From Polyodon spathula (taxonomy: Eukaryota > Chordata > Actinopteri > Acipenseriformes > Polyodontidae), in NCBI RefSeq assembly GCF_017654505.1, contig NC_054559.1, forward strand, positions 14,624,147 through 14,688,146: DNA of 64,000 bases, written 5' to 3'. Position 1 is the stretch's first letter; each line of letters opens with the position of its first letter. The position numbers and the translations under genes were made by a program. The notes below the pieces were generated by a model. That model worked only from the letters and a program-made list of their open reading frames with translations, was not told the origin of the DNA and made no database searches. Below, in pieces: positions 33,771-47,494 of the stretch.

Positions 33771-35165
33771 GTTTTGTCAACCAGAATTACAATCTAAACA
33801 AACATTCACTGCATTTTAAAAGATACAGTACGCAGGTTGTAATGCCTAATTAAGGTTTTTTTTTTTTAATTTTATAAAAATCACCCAGACTGATTCCCAT
33901 GGCGATTCTCCGCAGTGCACTTTCAAAAAATTCTCTTTAATTGCTTTCCTTGCAGTATCATTTGTAATAAAATGACTAATTACAACCATCAAGGGATCCA
34001 GTAATTTTAAAATCATTGCTATGGCTAGCAGGTATTCATCACAAGCGCAACTCAAGGTTCTGGTTCTCAGTTGCCAAATCAATCCCTCAAAAATTTCTTG
34101 CACAAAACTGAATGTTAGTACTCCTGGCTGGGGAGCAGAGCAGAGGGGCTGTAGAGCGATTAGTCCCGTCTACCATGCTCAATCTCCTGCTCTCCAGTCA
34201 CCGGACACCCCCTGAATAATCCTCCCTGTGAGTTTCATTACTCTGCTACACCCCCCTCCCCCCTTCCCCCTTCCCTTTCATTTCATTTCACACCCCCCAC
34301 CCCCACAAACACTTTAATCAGATCTACTTACATCTGCTCCCATTGTTAAGCCAAACCCTGTTATTTTTTACCTGTCTTACAGAGAAATGATGAGGAAGGA
34401 GATGAAGTTCCCTATTCATGTTAAAGAAAGGAAAGATATGAATCCAACCTTAAACCAAACAACAACGGCTCCACAACAGTTAGTCCAAATGTGCATTTGA
34501 TTAGCTTAATCAATGTCACATAATAAACAAAAAAAAGACTAATTTTACAGTAATTTCCTATCAGAATGAACAGTAAAAACTATGATCAAGGGCTTGCAAT
34601 AATTACTTTGTAGAGTATTTGTTTTCATTTATTGTTTAGAGCAAGCACTATCATTTTCAGCACTGCATGTTCAAAATCTCTCAAAATCATGTTTAAATCA
34701 AGAACTAGCTAATGAAAACTACTTCAAAAAAAGAACGATAAATCATTTAAAATATATTTTTGAAAGAAAATATAAATCAATAATTTTCTAACTATAATAG
34801 TACGAGGTATAAAAAAAACACGTGCATAAAAGATGCCATATGCAAATACTAAATGGCTGATTAAAGCACTTAGTGAGACTGGCTCTGCAGTGGGAGCAGC
34901 ACTGGTACTGTATAATCTAAAGTGGGCTGCTGCGTCAATGGGGGTTCAAAGAGACAGCTGTTTCTTTGCATTTTCCTTTACCCCGTTCCCTGGATTCTGA
35001 TCCAATTGTGATGCACGACAACAAAACTCAGGTTTCTCTCTCTGCACCCCATTACTACTGTCCTGCAAGATTTTCCCTGGACACAAACCACAGCAATGCC
35101 ACAGCACTTTCAAGCTGTACATACATGCAGAAGACACTGATTAACCCGATAACTAATAGTATTAA

Positions 35166-35197
<32 letters not shown>

Positions 35198-36518
35198 CTT
35201 AGGATCTATCTAGGAAATTGAGTGGGAGAGGGGGCGCTGCAAGCTTGTTCGATCCCCTGTGGAGAGCAGAAATGACTTCTGACACCTCAGGAAAACTCGC
35301 ATTGTATGCTCTAGTGCCTAAAATGTAGCGATAACAATAAATTTACCAATAGCGATGTGGTCAGTCGTCATTTTTTGTTGTTATTATTGCTGGTCATTAT
35401 TATTTGAACCATACCTATATCTTCAGTTCTCCCAGCAAACTTAAAACCTGGCTAAACAGTTTGGCTTTACTACATTGCCTTGTACAGTAATTGGTGTCAA
35501 GCACCTGAACTTAGCTAGCACGGCTAGATACAAAACGAAACATGCATCATAGAGAAATCATTTCACTAACTGCATGTGCATACACATATTATGTCAATGC
35601 ATTTGTGTTTATATGTAACCCTAAGGGTTGTTTTCCCTTATTCTCATTTTCTTGCACTTTATTATTATTAATATTATTATTATTTTTTATTAATAATAAT
35701 TCTATTATTATTAATAATAATAGGAACTCAAATAATATGCAGCAAGGTTCCGAGTGGAGCAGGTGGGTTTCACGGGAGGGTTTTGTTTGTCTTGTTAATT
35801 AATAATAAATAAAAAAAAAAAAAAACCTTCAAAGTCCCAATGACAATGCGATGCACCATGCTTTGCTCCGAGCTCAGGTGCTGTGGCTGCTTGGCATTCC
35901 TGTTTGACAGCCGGAGCTCCAGCCTGTTCAGAGACCCGCGCACCCGAGCCCCAGGATCCAGGCCCAGACTGTGATGGGAAACAACAGCACTGCTGGCAAG
36001 GCCCCGGCTCTATTGGCCATGGTTCAGTGAGCCCTTTGAGCCAGAAAAGACACTTCCTTTCCAGCCTTCACGGCCCCTTCATCACAGCCGTAACCCTGCA
36101 TTTACCAAACATGCCAAACGAAATCAAGGTTGCAGAGCGTGGGAGGAGATTAAGCAGGGCGCACCCCAAGCACACAACGGTGTCAGCCATGTGTTTGAAA
36201 TCTTTGTTTGTCACCTAATAAAAGCTTTAGTTTTAAAATTACAATGTTCTTTATTGGGCACATTTATTTTAAAAAAAAGTTAGGCTTGAGCAATGTGTTA
36301 TTTTTACCTTAACACTTTTTTTTTTTTTTTAGGTAAAAAATGTAACAAAATAAATAAATGAAGCCAGAAATAACAACTCAAAGTGTTAAATGCCTACTAC
36401 AGCGTTACATTTCTGCCAATAATAGTTATGCCCAGACAAGCAAATTCATAAGCTGACTTTACACAACTGACCTTTAGAAAGCTAAAAAAACCCTGACGAG
36501 AGAGTCTAGTAAATGTAT

Positions 36519-36521
<3 letters not shown>

Positions 36522-36552
<31 letters not shown>
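36522..36552. repeat. (TA)n microsatellite
   Basis: About 15 TA units followed by a T run. Confidence 0.9.
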
Positions 36553-36560
<8 letters not shown>

Positions 36561-36687
36561 TTTTTAAAGAAAAAATAAGCTGATTAGTTGTAAAAAGTAA
36601 AAGGGGAGGACTTTTATTAAAGCAACACCTCAGCATTGGGGCAGTCTGTAGCATTGCTGTAGCACACCCAAGCCTTCAGTGACATAT

Positions 36688-37137
36688 GCCCCTTTGACAC
36701 TGGCACTCCTACCTGAGTTACAATCCTGCTTGATGTGAAACCACAAACCTGGGTTTTACCCAGGTTGACCTGGATTCCAGCAACCCACCTCAGGATGTGG
36801 GTCAACACCTGCCTGCGTGAGGTTTCACGCACGCAAGGAACATTACTGTTCAGCCATATTTTTGTTGCTTGAGAAACCCCATGAGCCAGATTGCAGCAGG
36901 GATGAAGAAACATTTGCTCATTTGGCCTGACTGTTCAATCCACAGAAGCTTGGATGGAAGCGTCCGTAACAAGCTGTTTACGGGGCAGCGATAAGCGTAT
37001 TGTTTACTTGCTTATGTCACCCAGTTCAACCCTGCTTTATCAGAAGCAGTGTGAAATCACATAGCCGACCCGCGTGACACCGGGCCCTAACCCGGGTAGG
37101 TCACAACCTGGGTAGAGCATGCCAGTGTGAAAGGGGC
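36688..37137. mobile_element. Long-TIR non-autonomous DNA element, copy 1
   Basis: About 450 bases with inverted ends GCCCCTTTGACACTGGCA and TGCCAGTGTGAAAGGGGC (17 of 18 paired). TAT flanks both sides, a possible 3-bp target duplication. The reverse complement aligns along its length with 48476-48975, including stretches such as CTTGTTA.GGACGCTTCCATC and CATCCCTGCTGCAATCTG. The inner open frames (from 36913 leftward) are by-products. Superfamily not decided (PIF/Harbinger-like is a guess from the 3-bp flank). Confidence 0.8.
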
Positions 37138-38430
37138 TATAGACAGGTCACAGAAAAGCTGTGACTGGACAACAAACAACAACAGTGTCTCTGGAATTAA
37201 TTAAACAAACTGGATTTCATTTTTTAATTACAGCATGTAATCACATGGATGAAATTACCTGGAGATAATCACTCATTGGTTTTTTTTTTTTTTATTTTTT
37301 TATTTTTTTTAAAGACCAAGAAAGATCAAAGAGTAAATCAATTCAGATGCTAAGGGTTTTTTTGTTTGTTTGTTTTGTTTTCTTTTTTACAATAAGTAGA
37401 AAATGTTTTTTTGCTTTGTTTTTAAAAACAAAACTACCTATTAAAAAAATTAATTAATAAATACTATTATATACACACATAGTATATACATACATATATA
37501 TTGAAAAAACATTCAGCTTTTACTCCATTATAAATAATATCCTAACAGGCAGAGTTATTGTGTAACTAGAAACTAATCACACTTGACAGCCAATTTACAA
37601 AAGCAGCTTTGGAAAAATTCTCAAAGGACTGGAAACTTTGGTTTGCACATTCCCTCCCCCATCTGCACAGGCACCTGGGGCAAAAGATACAGATCAAGTA
37701 GGAAGAAACAAAACAAAGACAATAGTAGTACATGTCACTATCCCAACCTGACCACATCAGTCAAATAGCATGTCACTGCCACTGCACAAGTCTAGACCTA
37801 CAAGAAAAAAGAAAGAAAACACTGACTTAAATCTCCCCGCCCCATTACAGTTAATCTAGATGACTAGTATCTCCTGTTGCTGAGAATTACATAGTAAACA
37901 CTACCATGACAAAACCTTGAGAACTAATTAACCACACATTATCTTTGTTATTTGTAAGGGAAGCTCCATACATAACTGAAATATCAAGAATCAACATGAG
38001 GAGGCTAGTTACAGAGCCCATGTCTATTTCTAAACAGGATCGAGGCATTTCTTATTCACAGAACACCAAACGAGGGATAAGCTAGTAGCAGCTTGTTATC
38101 AATCATCACAGGTTTGTTCTACTTTTACAAACGAACAGCAAAGAGTGAATGAATGATCAGCGGTAGGTTTGCCCATGTGGTTTTGGACAGGTAGACGAGA
38201 ATGGATTCAAATCTCCACCATTACATCCCTTCTTCCATGTTCAATCTGAGGTTATTTTTGAGAAATATATACAGAGCACTAAGCATGATAGATTTTATAT
38301 ATATAAATAGGTGGTGGTATAGCCGAGCATACATAGTGCACCGTACGAAAATGAAGCATATTTCCTCAATATTCATTAGAGTCTAGCAATATATATATAC
38401 TGACACACTTTGATTGATGCTGGCGCGGCT

Positions 38431-38920
38431 CAATGTCCACACCTCTCTCAACAGGAGTCCCAAGGATTAGTCTTGGGTCCTCTCTCTACACTCGCTCCCT
38501 GGGCCCCCTCATTGCATCCTATGATTTCTCATACCATTTCTATGCTAATGATGCTCAGATCTTCCTATCCTTCCCCACCCCCTCTCGTATCTCTACCTGC
38601 CTGTCTGCTATCTCCTCTTCCACCTCCTCTGATCTCTCTATCTCCATTCCTCTGGAATCTACCACGTTCTCTCCTTCCTCCTCAGCCGAGAGCCTTGGAG
38701 TAACCCTGGACCCCTGCCTCTCCTACTCCCAGCACATCTCCACTCTCGCACGCACCTGCCTATTCTTACTGAACAACATACAAAGAATCCAACCCTTCCT
38801 CACCAACTACTCCACACAACTCCTCGACCCGCCTGCATTGCTCTGTAATTCTTTATGTATTTTTTGTATACAACTGTAAGGTAGTCCTGGGTTAGGGCGT
38901 CTATTTATATATTATATATA
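38431..38920 (+). mobile_element. Degenerate LINE (L2/Rex-like) reverse-transcriptase 3' fragment
   Basis: Translation of the plus strand gives GVPRISLGSSLYTRSLGPLI followed by FSYHFYANDAQIFLSF, a decayed copy of the GVPQGS..LGP....YADDTQL core of non-LTR reverse transcriptases. Further on ESLGVTLDPCLSYSQHIST and LNNIQRIQPFLTNYSTQLL match the C-terminal thumb and connection of L2, CR1 or Rex-type LINEs. About 60 residues between these parts are Ser/Pro/Thr-rich or deleted. The 3' end (TGTAAG...GGGCGTCT at 38874-38911) resembles the common L2-type tail. It is 5'-truncated and the catalytic YADD reads YAND, so it is inactive. Confidence 0.8.
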
Positions 38921-41781
38921 GGGTGTATGGAGGTACAATTGCAGTGTACCCAAAAGGTTTAAATGATTCAATCCTTTATTTCAGGACAAAATCCCTTCTT
39001 CAGCTTTGTAGAAATGTTTGGCTTCACACAAGAGAATTAACTTTCTTTCCCCAAACAGCACAATGTTCTTTAATAAGTGTCTTCTGCTAACTCACTGCAC
39101 TGTAGTAAAAATTGTAATGCAGCACCATGAATTACCACTGCGTTCTCCAACTGGAAGCCCCACACACACCCAATCAAATATATTGCAGGCTACAGATCAA
39201 TGCTCTGCATTTAAACACATACTCTCACACACACATGCGTTGACTTAACATGCCCATTATATAAACAGCATTCCAGCATCTTTTTTTTTTCCATTACTAC
39301 ATTTGATAATGGCATGTTAGAAATTAGAAAACGAATGTGGCTACAAACTTTCCAGAAGACTGTGGTGGATCTAATTCAACCACTCAGAATTTCCTACAAT
39401 AAACACTGAAGACGTACTTAAGAAAAAATGAACTTATAAAAGCTGTCATCATCACCATGATCATTGTCAGCAATAATTCGGTTCCAGCAATAAACGTCCT
39501 GAACGGTTTCAGCACTGGGTGTGCTTTTAACACTTTCTGATGATTGGGCCATAAAACATAAAGCTATTTGATTCAGCATTGTTTCATACAGTGGCTAAAA
39601 CATTTGTCAAGCAAAGAAAGGCTGTGGGTAGCAGGTAGGGTGTATACATACTGGTGACATGCCAACTTCTCAAAAGCCCTTAGTACTGCCACCTTTTCAG
39701 TGTTAACGTTAGGTTTTGTTTGGATTGATTTCTCAACTATACCTCTCTATCAGTTGACTTGCCCCCCTCTGTACATCCTTAAGTATACACAAACAAACTG
39801 AATGCGGACACACTCCGCCAACCCAACCCCCCCAAAAAAACAGAAAAGCAAATACTGCACTTTTTAAACAGACCCTCATGCATTATTGATGGAGTGTGTT
39901 GCTGCTGGTCAAAGAGAGGAGAGAAATTAAAAGGGGCTTAAGAAAAGATTGCAGAGGGATTTGAGCACACCACTCCAACAATCGTCTGACACGTCAAACC
40001 GAAAAATCATTCTTTCAAGTGCCATTTAAAACAAGACCCCCTTTCCCTCTTACTAACTTTAATCCAAATTCAAGCTTTCCTTTTACAAAAATATAAAACC
40101 ATTACAATGTCTACTTTCTCTATGCACACATACACTGAATGCTCAAAATGTACTTTGAAATCCAAGAATAACCCGTCTGACAGGGGTTGACTTTAGAGCT
40201 CAGACCACAGAGCTTTCAAGTACGCTATTCATAAATCCCTGGTCGAGGTGGAACGATTGATTCTGTGTCCTCCGTGGAAATTAAAAAAAAAAAAAATACC
40301 CATCTTAAAACAGTCCAATGTAAAAAAAAATAAGAATAAAATCTGCCTGTATGTGTCTGTGTGTAAGGAACCACAAAAATGACTAGCCAGCACGATTTGT
40401 GAACTTCAGTTTTCAAGCACGTAATTACAATCATTGCCAAACAAAATAATTGCCTTTGTGCACATATTTAGTTCTTGTTAACAGGAAGGTTTTTAATTTG
40501 CAAAATATCCCACAAGTCACACAGAACATACATGCAGCCAACAGAACATCCCAGGGAAGCACTATGAACCACTTATTAAAAGAATACTATTGAAAACACA
40601 CGCAGAAAAATACGCTTTCCACCAGCGATTGATTTAATGAGACGGCTGTCTGGCATGATACACTAAATGTAATTAAATAATCTGAAGGCTGTTTTAAAAG
40701 GCACCAGTGTTTGTATTTGAGCTTGGTTGGGGTTTTGAATTACTCACGTACAAAAGCCAATTTACCAAAGGAAACCCACATGTGTTTTAACCATATGAGC
40801 CCACTTTATCAGTGTTAGTGCAGAAGATGGTATGATAAGGATGCAGTGTGGTTTGAAAGTAAACCCTAACGCACACACGCACACAGTAGTATCTGTATAT
40901 AACTATAAAAGCTATTGTGTTGGTGTTAAAATACTGGGATAGCAGATTAATTTATTTGCACAATTTTTACAGTGTTCACAGCCCATTCCCACCAAGAAAA
41001 TCGTATTGCCTCTTATTCCTGATGATTCTGAGATTTGATTTGCGGATTCCCCAGCTCTCCAGTTACATAACCCATATAACGATGTGCAAAACACACACTC
41101 AAAGCAGGTAATAAAGTGCAACCATTAATTTTATTAGTATCGTTCCTTTCTGGAGAGGGGAAAAAAAAAAACACATAAAACATCATGGGAAAGTAATGGT
41201 GCCAGCAGCGAGTCTTAATCATTAAAAAAAACAGCATTTGAAGTGAGATCACAACCCCCAGGGGGTGCCAACCTTGTAAACACAAACATTCTTTAAAAAA
41301 AACAATAATATTGAAGACATTCCACGTACGCTTGGTATAAACAAACAAAAGAAAAATACATTATAGTAATAATTCCACAGCAAACATCTTTGCCAGCTAT
41401 TTAATGAAACACAAAAATTGGTGATTAAAAAAAAAAAAACAACACTTATTTCCTTTCAACAGCAAGCAAATACAATATTGTTATTAAAAAGGAGAGTAAA
41501 GTAAATGAACGGTCATCGCTTCGGTTTCAGTGTACGCGGTCTGTTTCTTGTTTTAATTAGAGATTATAAAATTTGTATTTCAAAGCCTGGTCTGCTGAAC
41601 ATCTGTCCGCTTCACAGACAACTCTCAGTACAAGTGCGGTTAAACTCGAAACACAGGACACATGCCATACACCACACTCCACAGCACAACAACCAGAGTT
41701 AAATAAACGGGAGTGAATGTGTGTATTTAAAATTAATAACACACACACACACCTCAACATCAATGCCAGACATACTTAGTT

Positions 41782-41940
41782 CAGGGATGAAAATGAGGCC
41801 TCCTGCATAGCAGTTTCATCCACTCCAGGTTTTATTAGGAGCTTGATCAGCCACGCTGTATAGGTAACAAGCTCAGGTGTGTCTTATATAAAAAAAAAAA
41901 CTAGCAGTACAGCTAGGAATGGATCCTTATTACCTCCCTG
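41782..41940. mobile_element. hAT-like MITE, CAGGGATGG family, copy 2
   Basis: Starts CAGGGATGAAAATGAGGCCT and ends with the inverted GGATCCTTATTACCTCCCTG. The interior shares GATCAGCCACGCTGTATAGG-type sequence and CTCAGGTGTGTCTTAT with the copy at 1501-1659, including the spacing. An A11 run is inserted at 41890-41900. No coding capacity. Confidence 0.7.
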
Positions 41941-42924
41941 CAATTGGACACATTCAGGAGTTACTGAACAAGAAGTGCTTTGTAACCTTAACAGTGGAGC
42001 ATCTAGAGACCACTGCTCTTTGACTCCATGCTAACGTGTGTGTCAGTGGAGCAATTTTCATCAGCTCATGAGCAACACATTCAAAAGCATGTTTTGCAGG
42101 TTTTATTGCAAGTATCCTCTTCCCCCAGTCTGAGACAGACAACACAGGCACCACTTCATTATTTTATGCCTGGTCAAGATAATGCCCTGCAATAAAATAT
42201 CTATGAATATAGTTTTCTACAGGTTCAAACTGCAATAAACTGCTCTTTGCATTTGTGTTATTCCCTTTTGAAACAGATTTCATTCACCTGCATTATCATT
42301 TCACAGCAGAGGGCACAGTTTGTTAAAAACGAGCTTCCTCAGTTTGCTATAGGCGTCTGAACATTCTTTTTATATTGTCCCATTTAAATCTACAGTACAA
42401 CCACTATGCATTAATATTGAAACAGGATACATTAACAGTTTTAACAGCGGTGTCCTCTACCACTATGGCAATGCGAGAGAGCACACTATTTTAATGTAGA
42501 TAGCTGTATCTAGTACAGGATAACCAGTTACTAATTTATTTATTTATTTGTGGTAATTCTACAGACATAACATTACAGCCTATCTCAAATTCTTTCAGAT
42601 TTATAACCATGCCAGACTTGGCACATACATCCCTCTTAGTCTGGAGAAAGTGGACCAGTCCCTCTCCCTTGGGGCTCATTCTACTCTGCCCCTGCCTCAC
42701 TGGTTCTTGTTTGAACCAGGGAAATAGGGCAGCTTTATGACATATAAATTCATCCAGCTACAGCACTATGAGGGAGAGATAAGAGAGCAAAGGGGTGGGG
42801 GGTGGGATGCTATACATTTTATTTCTGTAAAAATCTACCTTATCTCTTCTACAGGTGGTCACTGGGGGAGGTCCCCTTAGGGTGAATCGGGCGTTCCGAC
42901 TGATCCGGAATTCGTCGTCCTAAG

Positions 42925-42928
<4 letters not shown>

Positions 42929-42963
<35 letters not shown>
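42929..42963. repeat. poly-A run (35)
   Basis: Long A tract directly after CCTAAGGTTT. It could be the tail of a short retroposed sequence just upstream (42850-42928), but I cannot identify a source. Confidence 0.85.
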
Positions 42964-42964
<1 letters not shown>

Positions 42965-45900
42965 CCTTTTCATTGCTTTGAATGAAATATACTATCTAGT
43001 CACGTACTCCTTTTGTAAAAATCAACATGGGGATTGTATTGTATTTGTTGCAAGATTAGAAGCGTTTAATATTAATGTTATACAATATCTTTTTTTTATT
43101 ATTATTATTATAATATATTGGTATCCAGCTACCTTTCTTATTTCTGAAAGGCAGTTTGGATATATATATTAAAATATACAATGTAGCTGCTTAGCCAGCC
43201 CAAACTAAACATCTAATGAAGTTTTGAATATACACACAGCTTGTCTTCTGAAGAAAAAAATCTATTTAAAATATAATCTGCTTTAGTGTGTAGCTGTGTA
43301 CAGAATTATTATTATTAATAATAAACCACAATCTAAATCTTGGCAGATTTCACAAAAGAAAATATGCCCATATTTGGTATTACCAATAGAGTACAAGGAC
43401 TATCAATTTGTCAATAGATTATAGACTGTACCAATTGTTTGCAACAGCTTTGAACCTTTTCTGTACATTTTGATAAACAAAAACATAAAAACGAATGATT
43501 GTTTCTGAACAAACTTTCCTTGATTTCCAGGGAGAAGATCAGAGTTAGTGATAAGTAGCACAACACTGGAGACATCAACCCCAAATCAGTCAAGTCAACA
43601 CTGCTCCAAAATAGGCATGACAAGTAGGGGGGGGGGGGGTGTCAGAGTGAGGTTAACTCCAACTTTTACAGTGGTGCTTTTACCATGTTACAAATGTAAC
43701 AGTGTGATTTTGCTGCAACGGCAACTGTCTGTTGTAATCACATCATTCCAGTTCTTATACAGCCATGTTACAAAGTAAACAGCTTTCAGATTGCGCTAAA
43801 CAGCCCTGGAAACACAATGTCAGCTCAGCTGGGGATCTGGAACAACAAACCATTTCCTTGCCATAACGTGGCAACTTTACCCCAAAAGCAATCCTTTGTC
43901 ACAGTAACCACATTGTTGCCTAGTAGGTAGGGAGTTTGAATCAACACAAAAACAATATATACTATTTATTTTTCCTCCCTGTATTCTTTTGAGGATTGTT
44001 ACTTGCTGTGTGTGCTTGTAAGCCACTGGTAAACGTATTTAACTGAAATGTAAATTATGTTGAGAAAAAATGTATACATAAATGCTGTAAATTCACTAAA
44101 AAACTAACTGTTACACTTTCATTATACATTCCTGGAAAATACAACTCAATTTGAAAAACTTTACAAAGCACTGGGCCTATTTTAAAACCTTTCTAAGTGT
44201 TTCACAGCGATTATGCCGAGTAAAGTAAGCCCAATACTGGATTACAAAACCTTGTTAGGGTGACATTGTATTTCTGGTGGAATGAAAGCTAACCTTATAT
44301 TTTGCATGGAAAGTGTACCTTGTACATATTTAATCATACTGCATATTTAAAACGCCGAGGCATGCAGCTGCAAGCACTTATGCTTGATCATGGTCTCTTG
44401 CAAGAAAACAAAGGAAAATCTAACAAGCATGTGCAGGTTATTAGATTGTAACCCAGCACATGGTTCAGATTAACCACCTTTACATCAGCTTGCAGATAAA
44501 TATTTCTTCATTAACATCTCTGGCTAGGTAAATGGAATACTGGGTCCGAAGCAACCTTATCAGTTCGCAGAGTGGCCCGAGAACAAGCAGCTATCTCACC
44601 AATTTCACAACCATCAGGCAATCAATAAAAATGTGTGAAGCTGACAAAATCTACTGAAAATGTCTTCACTGCTCAAAAAAAAAAAGTTGATTAGCTAACA
44701 CCTTTACCCCAACCCTACCTCCATATCACAGTAAGTTAATATATTATTTGTAACATGCTGAATACCATATCTTCATAAATCAAAAAACAAATATTTACAT
44801 GTGCAAAAAGGTAAGCTGGTAATGTTTCTTTAAAATTTAAATAGAACAGCTTAATCAAGTCTGAAAAACGGGTTTATCTGCCGGGTTTGTAAGTAGACTA
44901 TATGCTAGGAAGTGTTTTGTTTGTTTTTTTTTGGGGTAATGTACATTGCTTCGTATGTATCCCTATCTTCTGATTTAAATACATGGATTCTTTCTTGCAA
45001 GGATATGAAGTACAGCTCTGTAAAGCCGCGCATAGCAACTTGGGAAACATTACAATACTGTAATCAAAATAGGGTTTGCTGTTCACATGCAGGGCTAGTC
45101 TAAATAGCGACTTTCAGAACCACACACCCCCTCTTAGGGTTACTGACAACAAACAGCTCGGTGTTTACAAAATCAAATCTGTAACGATATGGGACGATAC
45201 GATTTTCTGTGTGAGAACACTTCTGTGAATTTCTGCGGAATCCTGGAGGGGCTGCTGATTAAACGTGTTAGCTTTTGATTAAAAAGGCTGCAGTATTGGA
45301 AGTAAAGATGCACGCGAAATGCAATTCAAGTAGCGAGTAGAGAAGCTTCTTACATGCAGGCGTACACTGTTTCATACATGCTAGCATTCTGAGAATAAAA
45401 TATTGAACACTTGACTTGGCATGTTTTATGTTTATGAAAGTGTTACATAAAGCTCGGGCCCACAATAAGGTCCTGCACCGGGGCCCTCTTTCTCTTCCTC
45501 CGCCACAGCCTATGGCACAATAAGAAAATAAAACTGAAGCGCGCTAATCGGATCTGCATGGTAAATTAAAAAGGGCTGAAGTAGGAGATTTATTTTCATC
45601 AATTAGGGTACTGGCAATGTTTGAAAGGTCTTGATTACATTTAAATTTTGACGGACATTTTGTTGCAGCGTCGTTCCGTGAACAAACGGCGGAGGGACGG
45701 TAATGTAAAAGGGTTTGTATCTCGTACATTTTCTCGAAAACAGCTATCTATGTTAAGACACGCGAGTTACTACAACCTCGATCGTTCCACCAAAATCGCC
45801 CATTTCCCCGTTTCTTTTTCAAAGACCCATTTGCAAATGTATGTACTTTCGGGTCTTTTAAAAATCATGAATGCCACACACACACCCACACCGAGCACAA

Positions 45901-46000
45901 AGATACGGTTACAAAGCCTTCGTAACGGACGGTAAACAAAAAAACTGCAAAATAAAATGTATACTCAGTACACCATTGCTTTTTCTGTGCGCATCTTACA

Positions 46001-46500
46001 NNNNNNNNNNNNNNNNNNNNNNNNNNNNNNNNNNNNNNNNNNNNNNNNNNNNNNNNNNNNNNNNNNNNNNNNNNNNNNNNNNNNNNNNNNNNNNNNNNNN
46101 NNNNNNNNNNNNNNNNNNNNNNNNNNNNNNNNNNNNNNNNNNNNNNNNNNNNNNNNNNNNNNNNNNNNNNNNNNNNNNNNNNNNNNNNNNNNNNNNNNNN
46201 NNNNNNNNNNNNNNNNNNNNNNNNNNNNNNNNNNNNNNNNNNNNNNNNNNNNNNNNNNNNNNNNNNNNNNNNNNNNNNNNNNNNNNNNNNNNNNNNNNNN
46301 NNNNNNNNNNNNNNNNNNNNNNNNNNNNNNNNNNNNNNNNNNNNNNNNNNNNNNNNNNNNNNNNNNNNNNNNNNNNNNNNNNNNNNNNNNNNNNNNNNNN
46401 NNNNNNNNNNNNNNNNNNNNNNNNNNNNNNNNNNNNNNNNNNNNNNNNNNNNNNNNNNNNNNNNNNNNNNNNNNNNNNNNNNNNNNNNNNNNNNNNNNNN
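46001..46500. other. Assembly gap (500 N)
   Basis: Exactly 500 N, so probably a placeholder gap of unknown true size. The left flank (45640-45980) has raised CpG content. Open frames drawn across the gap are artefacts. Confidence 0.99.
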
Positions 46501-47429
46501 GTTTCTACTTAGCAAGAATGTTATAGTTAGATTGTTTTCATCATGATATTCTATGAGTTTTCCTAAAATGATTCTGTTTTGTTTGATATTTTCTTTGGAC
46601 TGATTATGTAAGCAAACAATATGTTTCTAGTGACAGATGAGCAATGTAGTATATATACAGTATATTAGGGGTGTGCTGATGCTCATACTCTTAAGTATTT
46701 ATCAACAGGTATTAAATAAATCCATTTGTTAAAGCAAACCCTCAATTCCCTGTTTATTTGGACTCATACATGGATGAGAATGGAGTCTGTCAATGTACAT
46801 GCATGTTATTTGTCTTCTCCGCCATGTAAGCAGATTAAACCCTTTTTATTTGACACTGTGACGGAGGGCTGGGTGCGGAGGTCACAGCACCTGAAGCACA
46901 CATGCATACCGCAGCTCGTTTTGCATTTTTGAATTCTGATTTTCACATCCGCTGCTGCTTTTTTTTTTTTTTTGCCAGGTAGACAGTAAAACAATAACAG
47001 CAAAGGCCCTTCTCAGCAGAAATTGGTTCAAAGTGCTGGTGTAATGCGTCTATCTCCAATACTAATAATCCTTCAGTTGAATTGATCTCTCCCAGGCCCT
47101 GCTCTGACTCACATTCATATACAATGAGTTTACAGATATATTCAGTAGGCTAAAGTAAGCTCTCAAGCTGTTATTCCACTTCCAAAAGATTTCCAAAAGC
47201 AATTCCCCCAGAGCTCCTGCTGTGAAAACAGACAATATCTCAGATGCAATTCAGACATTCATACTGGAGCCAATATATAAAGGGGGTCTATTTCTTTATG
47301 CTTCTAACCTCTTTCATCTCCAGCATTACAAGCAAAAAAAAGAAAAACAAAGTTTCATATTCTGTGAGACCATGCAGGACTCAAAAATGATGTCCCTTTA
47401 AATGGAATGGAAACATTTTGATTTAAAAG

Positions 47430-47432
<3 letters not shown>

Positions 47433-47492
<60 letters not shown>
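47433..47492. repeat. (TC)30 microsatellite
   Basis: Perfect dinucleotide array of about 60 bases. Confidence 0.95.

Positions 47493-47494
<2 letters not shown>

Larger units (their letters stand above)
26539..46000 (-). other. Non-coding region 5' of first visible TNRC18 exon
   Basis: About 19.5 kb with no exon I can support. On the assumption that the first TNRC18 coding exon is further right, this is its large 5' intron. It holds a LINE scrap (38431-38920), two MITEs (36688-37137, 41782-41940), microsatellites (28086-28135 mixed CA/TA, A22 at 28232, AAT at 33714, A26 at 35172, TA at 36522, A35 at 42929) and AT-rich DNA. CpG dinucleotides become more frequent at about 45600-45980, next to the gap. 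Confidence 0.6.

Noticed and set aside
45865..46526. Open frames of about 190-216 codons near 46 kb
   Set aside because: They run through the 500-N gap and are artefacts.
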